From Clusia tigrina (Eukaryota; Arthropoda; Insecta; Diptera; Clusiidae): DNA of 64,000 nucleotides. The stretch lies in NCBI GenBank assembly GCA_920105625.2, contig OV050030.1:215000325-215064324 (forward strand), in the 5' to 3' direction. The notes beneath the pieces are model-generated. The model did no database searches and had not been told where the DNA came from. It saw only the letters and a program-made list of their open reading frames with translations. The translations under genes were made by a program, and so were the position numbers. Positions 27,211 to 37,636 of this stretch are shown here, one piece after another (the first letter of the stretch is position 1; each line of letters starts with the position of its first letter).

Positions 27211-27226
27211 TCCCTCCTTTTTTTCT
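27211..27226 (-). promoter_or_regulatory. Polypurine tract
   Basis: On the - strand the 16 nt next to the 3' LTR read AGAAAAAAAGGAGGGA, all purines and abutting the LTR terminus TGTTGTGAG. This is the standard primer site for plus-strand DNA synthesis in LTR elements. Confidence 0.9.
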
Positions 27227-29979
27227 AAAAGAAGTTAGTGCAACTAACTTCCATAAAATCTCTACAATTTTTTTCTTCCACTGTAAACAATTATGTGCAT
27301 CTATTTAACTCTATAGTACATAAATATAATTTGTTTTATTTTTTCCATGAAATCGCCTTGTTTGGGTTCTATCACGGTTTTCTCTTCCTTTTTTATCCTT
27401 TTCTTTTCCATATATATATTTTTTTTTATATTCCCCTTTTTATAATTTGGTCTTTCATTGACTTTTCTCATTGGCGTATATACAAATATCTAAACAATAA
27501 CACAATTCTATTCTATACCTAAAACCTTATATTATATTGCGCCCTCCGCTACCTGCTGGTCCAGTTGACGACCGTCGTTGTCCGAGTGAAGTCCCTCGAT
27601 GAACTCTGCATACCCCTCCCTTCTTTCTGGAACGGTACTTACAAAGATGTTATAGGTTGGCGATCTGGTTTGCCATTAAAACTTTGCTTTTAGCGGCCTT
27701 CTTCTTTCCATTTATAGTGTGCCCCACGGCTGTAGGTGGTACTGCCTCTGCTTATAGTATTCAACCAGTAAAAATCATTTGGAATACATGAGAGATTACA
27801 ATACACCTTCTTACTTTGCAGCAATGCGTTTTATGGTGGAAGTGTTTCTCTTGGGCTTCCTCATAATGGTATTTGACATCGTTTGGCTTTGATATGGAGA
27901 CAATCGGTATTTTTCTGAGATACACGTTCAATTATGTAATTTGTGTACTCTGGTCGGTTACCAGTCTCTGTGTCCTCTTGTATTAAATCATATTTCATAT
28001 GTAAATCACATATCATATGTTCATACTCTAGATTGGACATATACTTCAATGAAGCAGTTAACTTCCGAGAGCTAAATTTCCTCTGCTTATTATATTTGGT
28101 GGTGGTTTCAGTCACCCTCCTTAAGCTTTTACCCATCTTCAACTTATTCAAAATCGATTCTGTTGAGATCGTGATACACTGGGTGGACATTGTAATATAA
28201 AATTGTCCAATTCAAAACATGACTCCGCAAGAAAACTTATTTATTTTTCGTTACTTGTCAATTACTCATCCACAATGCGTTCAAATGCTGCGGCCATATG
28301 CCGTTTCGCAAAATTAAAATTACATCCGTCGCCATTCATCCCCAATCTAATATGTTGGCATATTTGGGGTCACAAACCTTAGAAAACTGCCAAAAATCTC
28401 TGTTTTCCAAAAACGCATCTTTCCGAATACTATGTTGGTCCCTTAGTCCGCACCGTATTCCAATATCCGTTCTTCACGGAACTTCCTGCTTCGCTTCAGA
28501 TCATCAGAGCTAAATAGAGAACACCTATAATAATTTTCTTAATTTCCTAGTATATATTTTAGTTTGATATTTCTTCTATGTTTAATTTTGTCGAACCTTT
28601 CATAAGTCAATTTAATAAATGAATTTTAAATAAATACACTATAAGTACTATATATACTCTTGGGTATAATTTCCCAATTTAGTATGATTTTTGTTTTTAA
28701 CACTTATTTCATTATAAAGTTAGATTTTAAACAATTAATTTTTAACTCTAATTTTTTCTAAACTACTTTTGTTTCTAATGTGCACTTTGCACAGATTATA
28801 ATTTTTTTTTTTTTTAATTTTAACTTTTCTTAAACATACGCTATTCCTGAATATACATAAACAAAACAATATTTATACAACATGCTTATTCTATAATTGA
28901 ATGCTATATCATTCAATTTGCATCCACTCGTCTTTTCCCCTTACATTATCGGATTCGCTACCGTATCCTAGAGGAAAAGAGGACTGCACTATGTGTTTTC
29001 ATAGCCATATAGGGCATTAGTTTCGCTTCGATTAATTTTTCGTGCTCTTTTTCAACACGTGAGTTATCACTCATTTCAGTTTTGAACCAATTCATTGGTC
29101 CTCCGACTAAAACCAGATTATATAAAATAATCCCGTTTGTGTCAAAACTTTGTCCATTGCATGACTATATCTTTCATCGCATACAATTACTTTTTATTTA
29201 AATTTACTTCTAGCCTGATATGTATATATCCATTAACGTTTCTATCTTCCATCCTGTAATTAGCTCGTATATGGCTACATACATACATTCGAGGCGCTTT
29301 AAATTACCTAGAATTAATTACTAACGTTATTTTCCCAATTAACTATACATTTATTTTTTATATCCCGACATATACATTTATTCAAATTTCCATACGCTAA
29401 TTTCCTAATCAATAAACAGTAAAAACCTATGTACAAGTATATTTACATATAGCCGACTGCAGTATCTGCAAAAATATACATACGCATATACCCATTCCTC
29501 TTAACTAGAATACTTACTTCTTTAAATATACATTCGTACATTCATTCTTTATCCTATACACATATATACATACTCGTATATATATGTACTTACTTCACCA
29601 ACAGTTCCGTTGCCTGGCGTTAACGCTCACGCATCGAATTTCAGTGCATACACTGCCATATGTATGTATGTACATATTCGAAGTTTTATATTGCTTACCC
29701 ACGACTGTCTTACTATCTTATTTTATTTTTTAATTACGTGCAATATTTATCATTTAATATTTAAAAAAAATATTCTTCCCTACTGTGCGTCGTTCGGCCA
29801 TAGTGCATAATAAGCACATTTTTTATTGCGTCAACTTTACTTGCTCGAGTTTAATTGGCACACTTCTGCTGGTCTTGACTTTGAAAATCGGAGTTGTGTG
29901 TGTTATTTGATACGCACACGTACATGTTTACGTTGTTATTCTTGTGTTTACACTTGTAAAACACTGCTAACACATGTCT
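27227..29979 (-). other. Long 3' region of the LTR element, no env recognised
   Basis: 2.75 kb of AT-rich sequence between the integrase end and the polypurine tract. Errantiviruses carry env here, but no long frame, signal peptide or furin-like site was recognised on the - strand. A 109-residue frame (27861-28190) is the only notable one. The part at 28.5-29.8 kb is strongly AT-rich with TATG/TACA-type simple sequence near 29.65 kb. It may be a long 3' UTR, a decayed third ORF, or a captured segment. Confidence 0.6.
27861..28190 (-). CDS. Hypothetical 109-residue ORF in the 3' region of the LTR element
   Basis: Not recognised. It begins MSTQCITIST and is rich in Lys, Arg, Thr and Tyr, with no membrane segment. 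After its stop another - strand frame stays open for about 40 codons (to about 27.75 kb), so one frameshift could join them into a protein of about 150 residues. Its position after integrase is where gypsy-type elements carry a third ORF, but no env hallmark is present. It may be a remnant or chance. Confidence 0.25.
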   Translation of the reverse strand: MSTQCITISTESILNKLKMGKSLRRVTETTTKYNKQRKFSSRKLTASLKYMSNLEYEHMICDLHMKYDLIQEDTETGNRPEYTNYIIERVSQKNTDCLHIKAKRCQIPL

Positions 29980-31000
29980 TCAGTTGTGTGGTCTAACGTG
30001 GAATAATTTCAGCAAATTATTATGTAGCTTTTTATTCTTGCCCTTAATCGTTACGACTGTTGTAACTGGGCTTCGGATCTCTACTACCATATACGGACCT
30101 ATCCACACAGGTGAGAATTTGTTTCTCCTGGCTTGATTCCTCATGAGTACCTGATCACCCACGTTCAAAACGACTGGGTTTAGTACCTTGTTATAGGCCT
30201 CCCTAGCTACTCGTTTAGCACAATCCTGGTTTTCTCTGACCAACTCGTGCGCTCGCTGTAGCTGATACTTTTGTACTTTATTAGGGTCATCAGCATTGTA
30301 CACCGGCGCACATGTGCGCTTCAGATTTGCTGGCATGTTGAAATCAAACCCGTAGAGTGTTCTAAACGGAGTTTGCTTCGTTGATACATGCACAGAATTG
30401 TTGTGTACATGCATTGCAGTGGTTAACCATTGATCCCAATTCGAGCCGTCTTCTTTGGCAAAACTGCACAAGTACTCGGCCAGAGGTCGATGACTACGTT
30501 CCAATTAGCCATTCGCCTGTGGATGATATGGTGTTATGTGCAACTTCTTGATTCCCAGCATTTTACACGTTTCTGAGAATAGTTTTGATACGAAATTTGA
30601 ACCATTGTCGGTTATCAAAACCTTAGGTATGTTGTATCTTGCTATAATTTCATCAAAGAATGCTTTGGCCACCGTACTTGCTTCAGCATCGGGTATAGCC
30701 ACGCACGCCATATACTTTGAGAAATCATCTTGGAACGTCAAGATGTATTTATTGCCCGAAACAGTCTCAGGTAAAATACCTACAATATCCATATGAACTT
30801 TATCAAATGGGTGTTTTGGTGTGTCAGTTAACACCATGGGCATCTTTGTTAGCCTTGAACTTTTGTTGGCCTGACATTTTGGACAACTCTTTAATGTCCT
30901 TGAGCATACCCTTCCATCCGTATACTCGCCTAATTCTGTCATGGGTTTTCCAGAATCCCTGGTGTCCTCCTAGCGGCGAATCATGGAAACCCTTTAACAC
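29980..31000 (-). pseudogene. Integrase (pol C-terminal domain), frameshift and stop
   Basis: Integrase joins the cDNA to host DNA. The N-terminal zinc-binding His residues lie in GGHQGFWKTHDRIRR (about 30975). The paired Cys follow in SCPKC, but in another reading frame: the change falls at about 30885-30930. The catalytic core has Asp in VHMDIVG, Asp in ITDNGSNF and, 35 residues further on, Glu in ERSHRPL, which is a DX35E spacing. A TAA at 30507-30505 sits two codons before that Glu, right after HPQANG. The C-terminal part runs to 29980 and ends in NLLKLFHVRPHN, the usual tail of gypsy integrases without a chromodomain. Confidence 0.9.
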
Positions 31001-31985
31001 AGCCTGGATATCCCTTATATCATCCAGCCATTCCACACTGATGGCTCTTTGTTCGTGGGCATCTTCACCCGTCTTGCTAACATCTGTTGTAGCATCAACT
31101 TTATCCTTTTGCATTCTCTCGGCCTTCTCCTTATCTGACCGTGCTTTGGACCTCGTTTGCACTACTGATACTCTCTGTGCCTGCGGTACTCTGCTGAGTG
31201 CATAGGCATTCAGATTCTTTTTCCCAGGTTTGTATATGATTTCAAAATCATACTCAGACAATTTGTGTCTGAACCTGGCTAGCCTAGACGTTTGGTCTTT
31301 CAAATTGGCTATGCCTCTCAACGGCTGGTGATCAGTATATATCCTAAATGGGCGTCCTAGCAGATATGCCCTAAAATTCTTCGTAGCCCACACTATGGCT
31401 AGAAATTCCTTTTCTATTGTGAAGTATCTTTTCTCCGTATCGCTTTGCGCTCTGCTTGCGAATGCTATTGGTCGGTCATTACCGACTTCCCCTTGTGACA
31501 ATACTGCCCCTAATGCTTCATTGCTAGCATCGGTGGTCAACAAAAAAGTTTGCTCAAAGTCGGGGCACGCCAAAATTGGTGGCGAGCTAATTATTTCTTT
31601 TAGCCTCTCGAATGCTTGCTGACAGCTCTCTGTCCATTCGAACTTTGCTTCTTTTCGTAGCAACTTATTCACTGGCAACGCAATTCCGGCTAGTCCTTCC
31701 ACGAACTTTCTATAATAGTTCACTAGTCCTAGGAATGCTTGCACTTCTTTTCTATTTCTTGGAACCGCTAAATTCTTCACGCATTCCACCTTCCGCGGAT
31801 CGGGCAGTGCTCCTGCCTCTGAGCAACGATGGCCTAAATAAACCACCTCTTTTCGCAAAAATTGACACTTCTCCGTGTTCAATTTCAAATTGTGTTCTCG
31901 TAATTTCTGGAGCACCTTGCACAAGCGTTGCGAATGCTGCTGCAAGCTCTTCCCATAAATTACAATATCATCGAGATACATGGCA
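31001..31985 (-). pseudogene. RT thumb/connection and RNase H of pol
   Basis: The frame opens at the catalytic palm motif YLDDIVIYGKS (residues 2-12 from 31981) and runs without stops through thumb (FLGLVNYYRKF) and RNase H. RNase H residues: Asp in TTDAS (residue 151), Glu in IEKEFLAIVWA (residue 191) and Asp in IYTDHQPL (residue 217). A charged linker rich in Lys, Asp and Glu follows (about residues 265-320) before the integrase zinc domain. It is out of frame with the upstream RT half, so this stretch is open but not translatable as part of pol. Confidence 0.9.
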
Positions 31986-32955
31986 CATGGTTCATTAGCC
32001 GTTGGAAAGTAGCCGGTGCTCCTGTTAATCCAAACGGCATTCTATTAAACTCATAATGCCCTAAACCGGTGCTGATCGCGGTTTTCTGCTTATCTTGGGT
32101 ATCCACCAGAACTTGGTGGTAGCCACTCGCTAAATCAAGCGTAGAAAAATATCTACTATGCCCCAATTGATCCAGAATCTCTTCTATCCTTGGTATCGGG
32201 AACACCTGCTTGATAGTGGCGTCGTTCAATTTCCTAAAATCGACGACCATTCTCCACTTCTTCTGACCCTGAGCACCTCCCTTCTTTGGTACCAAAATTA
32301 TTGGTGAGTTCCAAGGCGAGATACTCGGTGAAATTAAGTTATCTTTTAAAATTCCCTGCACTTGCCTATTTACCTCATCTTTGTGAGCCTGTGGCAATCT
32401 GTATTGCTTCTGGTTTATTAGTGTTTGATCCACCCTAGTAGGTATTTCATGCTCTACCTCTGGTGTATACGTCAACTGGTCTCCTTCCAGGAAAAATATG
32501 TCATGAAATGACGTACAAATGGCCTCTATTGATGCGTTTTCTTCTGAATTTACGCTTGGGTCTAACTTTAGTGATTCTAGCACTCTCTCCATTCTCTTTC
32601 TTGTATCTACCTGCTTAATTTGATTAACCGATCCATAACTCGGTTCCTTAAAACTATCATAACTAGTGAACTTAGGCCTAAAATCCTTATCCATATAGTA
32701 GTCCTCTACTGACGCATTTAGTACACAAGCGTACACTTTACCCTTATTAACATGCGTTATGGTCTCTCCCATATATACGCCGTCCGCTAGCTGCTACTTG
32801 TGCAAAACAACAGTCCTAAGCTTCGTGTTTACACGAATAGAAACTACTCTGGTTGACCTTGCGTTCACTACCTCTATACTACTCTTAACCCTATTCACGG
32901 TTCCTTCCTGCCATGACTTTAATGGGAGAATAAGGATTCTATTCTTATTCTCATC
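31986..32955 (-). pseudogene. Reverse transcriptase fingers/palm of pol
   Basis: RT copies the genomic RNA into DNA. Motifs from the ATG at 32772: SPWNSPIILVPKK (about residue 152), WRMVVDFRKLND (173), TLDLASGYHQ with catalytic Asp at about 213, and FNRMPFGLTGAPATFQRLMN (242-261). After RLMN the sequence meets the YLDD segment in a different frame and about 8-10 residues too early for the family, so a small out-of-frame deletion at about 31985-32005 probably removed part of the palm. Upstream, the same frame holds a TAG at 32796-32794 and changes frame near 32955 to join the protease. It is a broken domain. Confidence 0.9.
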
Positions 32956-33749
32956 ATCTTGTCGAGCGCATCCAGTATGGTGCGGCCCCAGAGGTTATCG
33001 CGGCCAATTATCCCATCGGCCGGAATACCTTCCCTATCCAATTCAACTGCGTGCACTCTAAAACTCATTTCCTGAACTTCACTGTGCCCTATTTTAAGTG
33101 ACCCCAGTGTTCTGATGCAACCTCAGAACGCTCCATTAAGCGTTCTTACATCTTTTCGGTTAATAACTAGTCCTTTCCGTAAAACACTAGATTTGACGAG
33201 GCTAGTATCCGCCCCTGAATCTACCAAAAGCACTAGCTTTCCACTAACTGCCTCCTTGCAGGGTATATCGATGAAAGCATCTCCTACCCTGATCACAACG
33301 AAACAACGCCCTTTTGACTCCAAAATGGACGCGTATCTACTTCCTAATTCTTCCAATTTTCTCCTCCAAGCACCACAGTTATCCCTTACAATCCTATACT
33401 CTCTCAAAATTACAGCTAATACCTTAACTATACATCCTCCTACCACGTACGCGGCGATTGGCCTATACTCTCTAATCTTATTGAAACTTAATCTAAGCAC
33501 TAGAACCACTACAGTTACCCAAATCAGTGCGCAATCAAAAATTTTCTCCCGGAGAGACTCTTGCTCATCCGTCACTTGAACCATTGTTCTTACAATTCTT
33601 GGTACGTGGTATTGGAGAGCCTCTTGCTCCTCCCTTTCCTGGACTGTACTTCCTACATTACCAGTCACACGTACCTTCGGCCTAACTGTTACTTCCTTCC
33701 TTTTGGCTTTCCAGTCTACTGGCCTCGACTGGGCCGCTGGAAGTTTCCC
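32956..33749 (-). pseudogene. Retropepsin-like protease (pol N-terminal), one in-frame stop
   Basis: The protease cleaves Gag and Pol. The frame is -1 relative to gag and open from the slippery heptamer at 33743-33749. The active site is LLVDSGADTSLV (DSG motif, about 33240-33205). The flap-side hallmark IIGRDNLW lies about 70 residues later in the same frame, with a TGA at 33125-33123 between them. Between gag and the active site is a hydrophobic stretch (about residues 47-60 from 33668, IWVTVVVLVLRLSF) that is unusual for this position. Length and motif order fit gypsy-type proteases. Confidence 0.8.
33712..33749 (-). promoter_or_regulatory. Candidate -1 ribosomal frameshift site at the gag-pol overlap
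   Basis: On the - strand the heptamer GGGAAAC (33749-33743) is phased G GGA AAC in the gag frame, a perfect X XXY YYZ slippery site. A -1 slip there enters the protease frame, which is open across the gag stop at 33718-33716. Seven nucleotides after the heptamer a GGCC/GGCC stem with a 7-nt loop can form, and CCAG-TAGA-CTGG lies directly behind it. Heptamer plus structured downstream RNA is the established signal in retroviruses. Use by this element is inferred. Confidence 0.7.
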
Positions 33750-36049
33750 TGGTTCCTCTGTTGGAACTGCCTATCCCTGCACTCCGCAGCTCGATGTCCC
33801 ATCCGTCCACACGAGAAGCATTTCAACCCCTGTTGGGTGTTGCCTATCCTTTGTCCATCTCTAGAATTCCAATTTGGTCGCTGCTGACCATTCCCCGTGT
33901 TGAAAGGTATTCTTCCTTGGTTAATCCCTTCCGTTGAGTTGACTCGAGGACTACTGCCCCTGCTGTCCCTTAAGGGTGGATCCGGGCGCCTCGTACCTGG
34001 CTGCCTTTCATTTTGATCCCATTTAATATCTATTCGGCACTGTCTACTTGCCTCATGACCATATGTTTGGCACTCCATACAATAGGGCGTATTCTTGCGT
34101 GTAATGCATTCATCCCTTGTATGGCCTGGCTTATGGCAGAATGAACATGTGGGAGCCCTCTGTACAACCTCCCTGTGCGGTTTTCTCTGATACGTGGCTC
34201 TGCTGTCGGAGACACCGGGATTATACGCTCCTCTCTACACGTTTGGGACGCAATTAATTCCTTCTCTATCCATGACAGCGGCAGTTAAACTGTCCTGTCT
34301 ATTTTCAAACATATGTATCTCCCCCAAACCGGTCGTACTCCGTTCCACAAGGACTTATGCTCTAATTGCTTCTTCTACCAACTCCTCCAAATTTCCTGTT
34401 TTGCTATCCAGCATATGAATCTTTAGAGCGGAGTTGCGGAGCCCCACTACGAAAGACGTTAACACTGACTTGTCAACTTCGTATAATAACGCGGTATCAC
34501 CAACGCCATCGTACTTCTTCTTGATTACCTCTTGGGCCATCATCCGAAGTGACTCCAAACGCCTGGCAAAGGCGCGTATGTCTTCCCCTGCCAGTTGTTT
34601 CCCGATTCTAATTTCTTGGGATATGTCTTCCAGAGTTCTCTCCTTTAGATAAGTTCTCTTCAGAAGGCCGTAAAGTTCATTCACACTGGCGAATTGTTTT
34701 GGCAGCACAAGGTTGTACGCATCTCCAAATAACCTTTGCTTAACACAGTCAAAGAAGTCCTGCAACTCATCAGGGCCTATGCTTCGCTTTGTAAGTTCAC
34801 AACCTTGAATAAACCTACTGAGTTCGGATCTTAAATCTTCTGAAGCAGCACCAGTAAACACATGTACTAGCCTGGACACGGTCTTTGAAATCTCCTCTAT
34901 ACCCATTTTGCGTATTTTTGTTTTACTTATGACCGGTAAAACTTGAGCGCTATCTTTGTGGGTGGTTCCTAGATTCACTTCTCCCGGATCTGAGAGGTAA
35001 TTGACCAATGACGGACTCAAACTAATTAGTCTTCGATCGTTTGTTCGTACAGGCGAAATACTCTCCACAGTATTGGGCCTGTCCTGTACCGTTACTGCTT
35101 CTGGCTCTTTTGGCGTATATCCCTTATTTTTATTAGTTACCGGACGTTCTGGAGAAAAAGGCTCGACCCCGATTTCAGATGCTCCAAACAAAAATCCCGC
35201 TTTACTTTCTCCAGTCAATACTAATCTAGGCTTTACCACACGACCTATCCCTTCCGGAGTTAAATACTCCGGCCAGCGAACTTCGGGAGGCAATGTCAAC
35301 ACTGTCTGTGTAAATCCAGCCGATGCTGATTTTGATCTCTCCTTTCTATGTGGGTTGCTATTGGTCGCCCGTCCTCTTTTCAATCCTGCACACTCTTCCT
35401 CCAACAGCGCTGCTGCTTCCTCTGTTTCCGACAATCTCTGAGAAAGTTCCTTTACCTTATTCTCAAGATACTCTTTTTGTGCTCTCAAATCTTCTGTTTT
35501 CTCATGAAATTTGAACAACTTTTCTTCTGTCCTTTTTTGGATTGCCGTCAAGGCTTGATCCGCTACTTCTAATGGTGGCGCAGCGCCTCCGGCGTTCGCC
35601 TGCCTCCACAATTCCTGAGCTTCTTCCCTGCTCGTACTCGCTTCGAACTGGTCAACTATTTTCCCAGTAAACAGTTTCACCTCTGACTGTATTGATTTTA
35701 ATCTGTTCCTTACTTCCTCGTCTGGCGAAACCAAACTCACTGTTTGTTGCCCTAGTCCTTCTAATTCAGAACTAAATGTATCTGCCCATTCGTTGACCAG
35801 ACTATTTATGTAGTCTGCGTATTTTTCCGCAAAATATTTTCCCTTGCCGTACTCAACTGCGTGAGGTAACAACAGTCCGTGATTATTGTTGAACTCTCTC
35901 CCCAGATCTTGCAACTGTGTTATTCGCTTGCGGTAATACACGTTGTCTTTACGTAACCTGCCGTCTTTCTTAAAGTTACGGACCAGCTTTTCAATCGTTT
36001 CGCCAATTTGTTCCTGTCTCAGCAGTAATCCTTGCGCTTCCTTCGTCAT
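33716..36049 (-). pseudogene. gag: gag polyprotein, two in-frame stops
   Basis: Gag packages the element RNA. The first ATG in frame is at 36049; 11 further open codons upstream lack one. About 778 codons run to TAG at 33718-33716, interrupted by TAA at 34357-34355 and TAG at 34237-34235, both in the same frame. Order: N-terminal helical part with a coiled-coil-like stretch (about residues 200-240, Glu/Leu/Lys-rich), a Ser/Pro/Thr-rich linker, a capsid-like region (about 370-560), then the nucleocapsid. The nucleocapsid holds three CCHC knuckles at 34106-34147 (CX2CX4HX4C), 34037-34081 (CX2CX4HX5C) and 33779-33820 (CX2CX4HX4C), then a Gln/Arg/Gly-rich tail. Both stops precede the knuckles, so any product would lack RNA binding. 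Confidence 0.85.
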
Positions 36050-37143
36050 ATCCCAAATGCCAGAACAGATGTCGTATCCCAATTACAACTAAAAATCCAA
36101 TAATTGATAAAACTTGTTATTAACTTATCCCAATATTTTATTCCATCTTACTTATTGATAAATACCAATTTAAAAAAAACATTCCACCGTAAATTCTATA
36201 TTTATATACATATTCTGCTATACTTGTTTTCCATCACAAAGTTCCGCTACCTACCGGCGTCCATTAAGTCCTTCCATCAATGCAAAGTGGTCCTTGACTT
36301 CCTCACAAATACTCCTTGTTTTCCTCTCACCATCCTTAATACTCCCAAAAATCCATAAAAAAGGCCATATGTTTGTAAAAACCGAAATTTGCTTTACCGG
36401 CAAAAGTGTCTTGATTCATTCCCGGAAATTTGAATCCATGTTTAAAAATAAACCCGTAACGTTTGCGGCACATAATAGCAGCATTTAGCTGTTATCTTCA
36501 ACATTGCTACGCAAATTGTAGTTTCCGAACTACAAAAAACTTTACTGCAACAACACATGTTGTCTGCACCTCTTCACCTAATACCCTAGACTCAAAATGC
36601 CAAATATTTAAATCAATCTTTATTTTGATTTCAAAACAATATAAATTGAATCGTCCCTACCGACAAACAAACACAAATCCCCTATCATAACCGTACGAAC
36701 CCTATACCGTGGCACGTTCTTTCCGAACCAAACCAACCGGTATACACAAGTTCGCAATTCAATAACGCAAAATCCGTGAATAAACAGACACGTCCCACAT
36801 TCCCCGAGAATGCTGAAACAAAATGTATTAAAAAGTATGAGCCTAATCTCAGTGGAACAACACTATACAACCTGACCGTAAGTAAAAAATTTTTCTTTTG
36901 AATCGACCTATTGTCACCTAACCGCAGCGGCTAATCAGCCCCAATGCTGCTTCTTCTGCATGACCGGCGCAAAAGCGCCCACACGGCCACCGAAGAATCG
37001 TCGACAAAATTCACTTAGATACTAGAATGTCCTACCATAGACATACTCACCATTTTCGTTCCCTCCATTGCCCTCCTTTGGGATGGTTATCCTATTGGTG
37101 GATTCCCGCGTAGGAGTGCTCTTTTCCTGGCACTCGACGTTGG
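36050..37143 (-). promoter_or_regulatory. 5' leader of the LTR element
   Basis: About 1.09 kb between the primer-binding site and the gag ATG on the - strand. It has no recognised domain. Several short frames exist (up to about 60 codons, for example 36685-36870) that look like chance. In related elements this region carries the packaging signal and sometimes a splice donor; neither can be identified here by eye. Confidence 0.55.
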
Positions 37144-37161
37144 ATCCTACCGGCTGCGCCA
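37144..37161 (-). promoter_or_regulatory. tRNA primer-binding site
   Basis: Three nucleotides after the 5' LTR the - strand reads TGGCGCAGCCGGTAGGAT. TGG is the complement of a tRNA CCA end. The rest resembles the tRNA-Ser-type sites of 17.6/297-like gypsy elements (TGGCGCAG...). The tRNA-Ser assignment comes from memory of that family and is not checked against this genome. Confidence 0.75.
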
Positions 37162-37164
37162 AAA

Positions 37165-37632
37165 TGTTGGGGATCTCGTGTCCTTGCTTGACTGGGGACG
37201 TCACAGTCCTTTCGGGCGCGTGGCTGAAAAATCAAGAACCCTAACGTAGAAATTAAACACTGTGACTTCTTAGTTTCAAAACACAAGAGACCTTTATTCT
37301 TAAAAATACTAGTTCTTATATACTATTTACCAATAAACATTTCAGTCTACGTCTTGACTTTTCTGGTGTTCCAGTTACGCAATTGCTATTTGGTGTCAGT
37401 TGTTCAAGCCCACTGACCTACTTCAGTAAAAGTGTCGTCGGTGCATTCTAAATGCCCCTCGTCAGCTTGACTGCGGAACTGTGACACCCTAAAAGTTTAC
37501 ATCATAATTAATGCTTAAATACTACTATTTACAATATTTGCACCCTAAAAATATGTGCTCTCTTAATTAATTTAATAGGAGCCGTTGCTGTGAGTCAACT
37601 ATGCGTAGGTAGCTTGATTCTAACTCACAACA
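37165..37632 (-). repeat. 5' LTR, 468 bp
   Basis: The partner of the 26738-27210 LTR, with the same TGTTG...CAACA ends. Read on the - strand it supplies the promoter (TATATAAG, 37315-37322), and AATAAA follows about 20 nt downstream (37293-37298), so the R region is probably short. The CTGG target duplication follows at 37633-37636. Confidence 0.95.
37315..37322 (-). promoter_or_regulatory. Putative TATA box of the 5' LTR
   Basis: TATATAAG on the - strand, inside the LTR and conserved at the equivalent position in the 3' LTR. It is about 155 bp from the U5 end, a plausible core-promoter position. Confidence 0.5.
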
Positions 37633-37636
37633 CTGG
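37633..37636. repeat. Target-site duplication (right), CTGG
   Basis: Direct copy of 26734-26737. The satellite monomer continues from it as CTGGAGCTTAATAAAATC. Confidence 0.92.

Larger units (their letters stand above)
26738..37632 (-). mobile_element. Gypsy-like (Ty3/Metaviridae) LTR retrotransposon, complete but inactive
   Basis: A 10.9-kb element transcribed on the - strand: 5' LTR (37165-37632), primer-binding site, leader, gag, pol in the order protease, RT, RNase H, integrase, then a 2.75-kb 3' region, polypurine tract and 3' LTR (26738-27210). The PR-RT-RH-IN order and YLDD motif identify Ty3/gypsy, not Ty1/copia. A 4-bp CTGG duplication flanks it. The coding region has at least five in-frame stops (34357, 34237, 33125, 32796, 30507) and three frame changes (about 32955, 31990, 30900), so it is inactive, although the LTRs are still about 98% alike by eye. 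No env-like ORF was recognised. The lineage within gypsy is unresolved. Confidence 0.95.

Noticed and set aside
27238..27522. 94-residue plus-strand ORF next to the 3' LTR
   Set aside because: Phe/Tyr-rich product of T-rich DNA opposite the coding strand of the element; starts with ATG but has no recognisable domain.
30536..35572. Plus-strand ORFs of 60-160 codons across the gypsy gag-pol region
   Set aside because: All lie opposite the recognisable - strand gag, protease, RT and integrase domains.
36685..36870. 61-residue - strand ORF in the LTR-element leader
   Set aside because: Short, unrecognised and located in a leader with many similar-length chance frames. Not supported as a gene.
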